Source: Cristatella mucedo (Eukaryota > Bryozoa > Phylactolaemata > Cristatellidae). Taken from it: a stretch of 64,000 nucleotides of DNA. The notes beneath the pieces are model-generated. The model saw only the letters and a program-made list of their open reading frames with translations, did no database searches and had not been told where the DNA came from. Within the stretch, counting starts at the first letter, position 1. Each line of letters opens with the position of its first letter. Below, one piece after another: positions 58,680-64,000 of this stretch. The position numbers and the translations under genes were made by a program. The stretch covers positions 1 to 64,000 of the forward strand of contig WPIO01000062.1 of assembly GCA_009760855.2 (NCBI GenBank), given 5' to 3'.

Positions 58680-59790
58680 CCTCGAAGCTGGCTGCTTTAT
58701 AATATGCCCGTGTCTCCCTTCGGCTCACTATTGGCACCTCAAAGAGGACTATACTAGTGGCAATGTATTGCTAAGTGCCAAGAAGTATGGCGAATATCGT
58801 TGGGAGGTCGTTAGAGATTTTAAAATGGTGTCATTCCTGATGGGCCCCAAGGCGGTTTCACGAAGTTTCTTGCTTTGCTTTGCCTACAGAATGGCCGAGA
58901 CACGAAGGCAGGCGCACTACCACAAAACGAACAGGCTACAGCGGACAGAGTCATCTGTAGGAAAGAATACACTAAAAACGCATTTATAAATGGCAGCATT
59001 TACATCGGTCCCTGAGATTCGTCTTTTATGTGCTTATGCGTGCTAACACTGTGCATGCTGCCTCTCACTATACTTGCATGCTTACCCTGTGCACGTCACC
59101 CCTAACCGTGCTATTCTTGTCGTTTACTCTGCATGATACCAATAACCATTTGAGCATGCTTCCTTTGCAGCAAATGTAAAGTGCCTTGAAAGAGATTTAT
59201 TTCTGAGGGCCTATATTAATTGTATTATTATTATAATTATTAGAAACATTTGGTGGGAGCTGCTGGAAGACCCTCGGAAGGTGCTCATGCATGCTCAGTG
59301 CACACATCAGGTTAGGCACCATCAAGCAATTTGCTACAGCTCTAGGCAGTGAGTCGGCAGTTTTCGAGTACCTCAAATATGTCTCTCTATAGCTGTCAGA
59401 GGCAAAGGTCAAAGCTGGTATCTTCGTAGGACCACAGATAAAAGAAAGTTATAGAGACGAATTCGCCAATCAGCTGAACAGGGCGGGAAAGTGACTCGGA
59501 TGACAGTTTTATTCCAGTGGTTCGCGGCTTTCGGGGCATTCACAAGGCTGTACACTGTGTGGGAGCTGGTTCAGGATCTCACTCGGAACTATGCAAAAAG
59601 GGAATTTAGAACTTCCCTCGAAATCCGTATCCTTAATGCTCATCTTGAATAATTCAAGAACCCGGGAGCTTTGTCAGAGGAGCGAGCCGAGCGATTACAC
59701 CACGATACAATGGACTTGGAACGTCGCTACCTAGGACAGTATGACGAAAACATGATGGGAAACTATTTAGGGGCATCTTTGAGAAGGGGA
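58680..59790 (+). pseudogene. Relic of a widespread multi-copy invertebrate gene family, split by a LINE
   Basis: The plus strand reads, with breaks, YGEYRWEVVRDFKMVSFLMG and QRTESSVGKN before the LINE. After it come NIWWELLEDPRKVLM, IKQFATALGSESAVFEYLK and LSEAKVKAGIFVGPQIK, then weaker matches to 59,760 (YLGQYDENMMGNY). From memory these blocks belong, in the same order, to a protein family that is very abundant and unnamed in many invertebrate genomes (FKMV.FLLGLQGG, HYHR..WPQR, KAG.FVGPQI, YQG.YNENMM), probably of transposon origin. Stops and frameshifts are scattered throughout, and the LINE at 58966-59243 breaks it in the middle. Not functional. Confidence 0.7.
58966..59243 (+). mobile_element. 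L2/CR1-like LINE 3' end inserted into the multi-copy gene relic
   Basis: It starts in the LINE ORF end (CACTAAAAACGCATTTA, the LKTHL block) and includes the 3' UTR (TGCATGCTTACCCTGTGCAC and TGCTTCCTTTGCAGCAAATG) and a TTATTATTATAATTATTA tail. GAAA is present on both sides (GGAAAGAA on the left, GAAACATT on the right), which fits a short target duplication. Confidence 0.85.
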
Positions 59791-60544
59791 TTTTCAATAT
59801 AGTCGAAAATCTAGAACGTTACAGATTTCTGAGTTCTTTTTCAGTGATCATAGTAGTTTGCCTTTAGAGTAAACAAAAGTTGCTTTTGATTCATTTGCTG
59901 TCCTATCTGACTAAAAATGAACCGCAAGACACGAATTTGCCAGTTCTCTCATCGAAAATGGGACTAACTGCAAGCTATTCAGTGTCCCGGTCACATCGGC
60001 TCTGTTGGTAGGAAATAGTGGCAACTTTCTCTACTTCTGTGGCATAAGCAATTATTCTGCGTTGAAGCTGCTATTCATTGAAAAATTGGCAAAGCAATTG
60101 ACGAGACTTACCTCTTTTTCTTGACAATCGTTATATAGCCTGTGAAAATGGCAGTTTTTAACAAGAAAAAATCAGCCTTTTTATTCGATCAATTTAATTC
60201 GACCTGAGAAAGTCACTTATTCAGGCTTTTTATTAACATTTGAAAAATAAAGCGAGGCGCCGTGCTAGTTTGTCTTAAGCAGTATCCACCTTAAAGGTAA
60301 TCCAGATGCCATTTTAATTGATAACTGTAGGGAAATATTGATCCCTCAAAAAATTTTCTATTGTATTTGTTTAACTACATGCCCTAGAAAAACTTGGACG
60401 TTTCTCGCTGATAAAAATTGCGATTTATAATTACCGCCACTCACTCGTGCAGCGAACTTGATGTAGGGGGTGACAAGCAACAGCCACCAAATTGGCAATT
60501 CGGTGGTAACTGCAAGAGATTTTAGCTTGCTATCTGGCCCTTAG
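59791..60544. other. Interval with no recognised feature
   Basis: AT-rich, no conserved protein. The gene relic may extend a little past 59,790 but cannot be followed. Confidence 0.5.
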
Positions 60545-60628
60545 GGCACTAACTTCAGCAAATATAAAGCGCCTAGAAAGAGAATGAGTTCTCTGAGGGT
60601 GCTTTATCAAGTGTATTATTTTTATTAT
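60545..60628 (+). repeat. LINE 3' tip with (ATT)n tail
   Basis: ACTTCAGCAAATATAAAGCG, GAGTTCTCTGAGGGTGCTTT and ATCAAGTGTATTATTTTTATT: the last 80 bp of the common LINE. Confidence 0.85.
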
Positions 60629-61837
60629 TACCTTATGGAATTGGCCTTAAATGTAGAACAACCACCCGGACATAGCAGGGAGTGCTAAGTCGAAACTCAG
60701 CCGGTGGTCAGAGCAGGCATACACTGAACGCTTACGAAAGTCGCACTTCAGCAGCCCTATGAGCCGATCGTTTCTGAGTGTTGTTGTATAAGTTCCAACT
60801 TTATATAAAAGAAATAAAACTAGCAACCCCACTTTGCTTGAATTAAAACATCTGTTCGGGGCTAGTTGAGAAGACAAATTCCAATTCTCCCATGTAAGAT
60901 AATCTGCTGAAAGTAGCCGAAAATGCGTAAGCCGGCAGCGGAGTGACTAGTATTGGCCATGGTATTTAAATAACTGGTGCGTTCACTCACGGTCCAAATT
61001 CTCAGCGCCGACCGACTGTGCTGTCTTGTAAAACTCAACTGCTTTACAACAGATTTCAGCACAGATTGGTAAAATTATTACCCCCAAGAATGACAGACCG
61101 ACCTGGTGGCCTTTTGTACTGACAGCGGTCGTAACTCCATTCGAAATTAACCGTGCGTAAAATAAAAGATCAAGATCTTGTTTTGCATTCACGAGTGTGA
61201 GCATCCAAGCGGCATCCATTTTGAAGCCATTTTAAATGGCAACCAATTAATAGGTTCTAGGCTCTCCTCTAAGGAAAAGTTTATTCTTCACATCTGCTGA
61301 TGATCATATATGTACTAGAGTTTCAATAAAGTTTTGATAGAGTTACTTTGAATGGCTTTCTAAAGCAAACGTACCATAGACCAAATTATTAGCTCCTGGG
61401 AGGTGATAAAGTCCGCAGCTATGCTAATGCGAAGTAAGTATGCGCGTAACAACCACGCCGCACACGTGATTTGCCACGCAAGCAAGTTTTCGAAATATTT
61501 TTCGAAAAAGATCGAGAATTTACGAGCACAGGAACTCGGAATACAAGCATTGACGATGGCCTGAAAGACGCGGCCCTGAAATAAATGCGACCTTCAGAAT
61601 ATACCGTACCTACTAGCAACGACCTACAAATTAGCTACTTTCTTTCCGAAAACCCTGACACTGCGTGCCGAGTCATCAGTGAAATTTTGCTCACTCTAAA
61701 ATCTCAAAGCGATCATACAGATTGTGGAATCCGTACACGTTAAGTAAGCTGGACAGCATGCAGCGACTTCGCCAGTTCCGCTTTTAACCGGCTAGCGTGC
61801 TATCGCCCGCATTTTTTGAAACTGACAAGAACGTACA
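60629..61837. other. Interval with no recognised gene
   Basis: No conserved frame. A CpG-containing stretch near 61430-61620 is short and unassigned. Confidence 0.5.
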
Positions 61838-61960
61838 GTAATAATAATGTAATTATAACAATAGATCGTATTTTTAGCGCCCTAAATCTTTTTACTTAAA
61901 TCCGCGAGCTTTCCAACTCGCTGCGGAACAATCGGTACTCGAGGCTCGGTGTAATTGATG
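61838..61960 (-). repeat. Probable LINE or SINE tail, reverse orientation
   Basis: GTAATAATAATGTAATTATA followed by AGCGCCCTAAATC is the complement of the common tail. The rest is too diverged to classify. Confidence 0.5.
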
Positions 61961-62379
61961 GTATCCAGCATGCAAAGCTAATAAGTTTCATGCTTGTGCC
62001 AGCATGTGAAAGCAAAAGTGAAGACACCCATAGCCACCGTTGAGTATGACCTGTGGCTAATGAGATGCGTAGAATTATGCATGAGTGCGCACGAAAAGCA
62101 TTTCGGTACAAAAACAAAACTACAACTCCGTGGGGCGAAAGAAAAGTGGCGCCCGCCATCTCACGGCGTTCCGCTCAACCGCCACCAGCGCACTCCGTCC
62201 AACCTGGTGAGCAGCCCGGGTCACCTGACCGTACGGTCGCCGCCGTCCACACTTCAGCCAGCCCTCCGGCCTGTGCAGACACTGCCATCTACTCTCTTTC
62301 TCTCTTCCTTCCTGCTCTGGAGCAGCCTACCCTCCGGCTATGACTAGCTTAAAATAGTATATACGTCACTCGCCTCCCT

Positions 62380-62660
62380 TCGCCAGCTACAATAGTCGTC
62401 TCACAACCCTTAAGTGCGAGAGGATTTTTCTTTCCTTCGTTTTGACATCGCTCAGCCGCTTCCGGCAGCTGATAGGGACAGATGGGTCTTAAGCTGAGAC
62501 TTGAATGATGCAAGGTCATTGCAGATAGTAACCGTACCCGAATGCAGTTTCGAACTTTCGGTGCATGCCAGCTGATGGCCTATCGATGTGTGGAAGCTGG
62601 TGCCATATATAACCGGCAGGTTACCAAAAGCCGTGCTGTCACTTGCCTCCTCCAAGCGGC
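62380..62660 (-). mobile_element. Fragment of a non-LTR element ORF end
   Basis: The minus strand reads LASFKSQLKTHLSLSAAG near 62455-62510, the typical end of a CR1/L2-type ORF (compare TTFKKSLKTHL at 55545-56000). It differs from the (ATT)n family and is probably another lineage. Confidence 0.55.
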
Positions 62661-62929
62661 AGTCACCTAGCCTCTTGCTAGATAGGCAGACCGGTGGCTA
62701 AGGAAGCCTTAGCCGTTTTACAGGTCCAGACTTGCAAATCGAGGTATGATCCAACTTGCAACTCGAGGCACGGCATTCGGGCCCAGGAAGCCGGCCTGCG
62801 AGTTTCGCCTCGAGGGCTTTACTTGAGATTTTGAGTATGTCATAGGCTGATCTGTAGATCAGAGGCGTGTGGTTTTGAGATTACTCTGCCCGTGACGCTC
62901 CTTTTTAGTCGATTTGACCGCCTCGTTTG

Positions 62930-63062
62930 TGTAACGGCAGGAGAGTTTTAACGGCTGTCGCCACCGCTTGCAGTTGGCAATAAAGAATCATCCACTACAG
63001 GATTCAAACCCAAGACCTTGGTCTATAAGAGCTAGCACCTTACCTCCTGGGCTATCACGGCC
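62930..63062 (-). repeat. SINE type 2
   Basis: Reverse orientation: ACGGCTGTCGCCACCGCTTG, CAATAAAGAATCATCCAC, GGATTCAAACCCAAGACC and CACCTTACCTCCTGGGCTAT. Moderately diverged. Confidence 0.75.
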
Positions 63063-64000
63063 TTTGTTCAATGTGAGATGTGCCTCGCCCTGATCGATGT
63101 AGTGAGTGAGCGGGCTGTGCACGCCCCACAGTCGAGGTGGTATACGGGTGGGATGTCCTTTCGGTGATTGACGTGATATGGGGGACAGTCAGTCGTCGGA
63201 AGGTTGGGTTGATCGTGGATAGAGTCGTGCTTTCCCCGGCTCCGTGCTTAGTTGAATAAACTGGTGGCGTTAGTCGTCAGCGGATATCTCTGTGTGCGCC
63301 AGACGACAACTAAACTTCGGTATTTACTCACACGAATATACTTATTTTGCCACTCTATCGGTTATTTAATCCTTCTCTTGGCAAGTAGGAACTATAGAAT
63401 ACTAAAGCTGTTACTAGTTCGCAAGCACTTTCAAACCCGCTATTCCCTGCGATGCGAACGATGTGCTGGAAACTAAACAAGAACATGCTGAGGGAGTTCA
63501 TGAGGGTTCCAATTTTGCTAGGGCGAGGGGCTGAGGCCTAACCACAGTCACGAATGCGTGGTGGGTGCGAGGCGTGGCGTTCGATTGGGATGCTACTTTT
63601 CTTCATGTTCCATCATAAGCTTAATGGCTCGAGGCCTTAAGCCACCTGCTACTTTCCACTTGTACGATGACACTTGCCATTCTGAGGATCTCGGGGGTTG
63701 CATGCTTGCAATGCTAAGACCGGTTGCCCCTATACTGTATATACTTTGCCTCGACCCAAACTTCTTCTCGTGGGATTCACGTAAACAAGGGCTGGAATAA
63801 ACCAATTTGCTCTCCTATTTAGAGTTGATGCGGTGTAAATATAACCGCCAGCGCTAGTAAACTAGTTGTCGTTGCTTGCGGCGCTGCTTCACGTTGAAGT
63901 TGTATTTTCATAAGAAGCTTCCATGTTTGGTCAAAATATTCTATCCCCTGCCCTGGATTTGGGACTACTTTCCGCAGTGCCTGCAGATCTCGCTACCAAC
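63063..64000. other. Right end of window, no recognised gene
   Basis: Short open frames on both strands overlap one another and show no family features. The CpG-rich area at about 62050-62300 further left and this stretch hold no splice-supported exon that I can see. Confidence 0.5.

Noticed and set aside
61994..62347. 117-residue and 96-residue overlapping plus-strand frames
   Set aside because: They overlap in different frames, are Pro/Ser-rich from base composition, and show no recognisable domain or splice support.

Overview
The window is invertebrate-type metazoan nuclear DNA of moderate GC. It has spliced genes with GT-AG introns, AATAAA poly(A) signals, abundant tRNA-derived SINEs, 5'-truncated L2/CR1-like LINEs with (ATT)n tails, a hAT-type MITE and long GT/GA/TA microsatellites. 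No phylum can be fixed from the sequence alone. Three gene loci can be recognised, all spliced by my own reading of splice sites and reading-frame phase.

Region 1 (1 to about 24,775) is a head-to-tail tandem array of about 5.2 units of roughly 4.75 kb. It runs off the left edge and breaks into single-copy DNA near 24,775. Each unit carries one copy of a short two-exon gene (here G1 to G6) encoding a truncated PHF21A/BHC80-like protein. Exon 1 is about 20 codons. Exon 2 ends with a complete Cys4-His-Cys3 PHD finger followed directly by a stop codon and an AATAAA. Each unit also holds a tRNA-derived SINE and a (GT)n tract that differs in length from unit to unit. Only G5 (17,822-19,496) is fully open under this model. 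Every other copy has its own lesion, although the PHD finger stays readable in G2, G3, G4 and G6. The outer units are more diverged than the inner ones.

Region 2 (24.8-33.2 kb) is gene-poor. It holds a SPIN-like hAT MITE at 28,495-28,682 and nested LINE/SINE insertions at 30.2-33.1 kb.

Region 3 (33.9-42.8 kb, minus strand) is a four-coding-exon folate-receptor-family gene of 275 predicted residues, with a signal peptide, the Cys-rich folate receptor domain and a GPI-anchor-like tail. Its roughly 6.3 kb second intron is full of LINEs and SINEs. A CpG-rich stretch at 44.75-45.55 kb lies between this gene and the next one on the opposite strand.

Region 4 (50.5-57.2 kb, plus strand) is a full-length PHF21A/BHC80 orthologue of 492 predicted residues: N-terminal coiled coil, conserved basic RKR-rich motif, AT-hook, PHD finger and C-terminal coiled coil. 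It lies about 30 kb from the array of its truncated relatives. The 3' splice site of its large exon is made from the (ATT)n tail of a LINE. Region 5 (57.5-64 kb) is repeat-rich. It includes a decayed multi-copy gene relic split by a LINE insertion, and several other LINE and SINE fragments.
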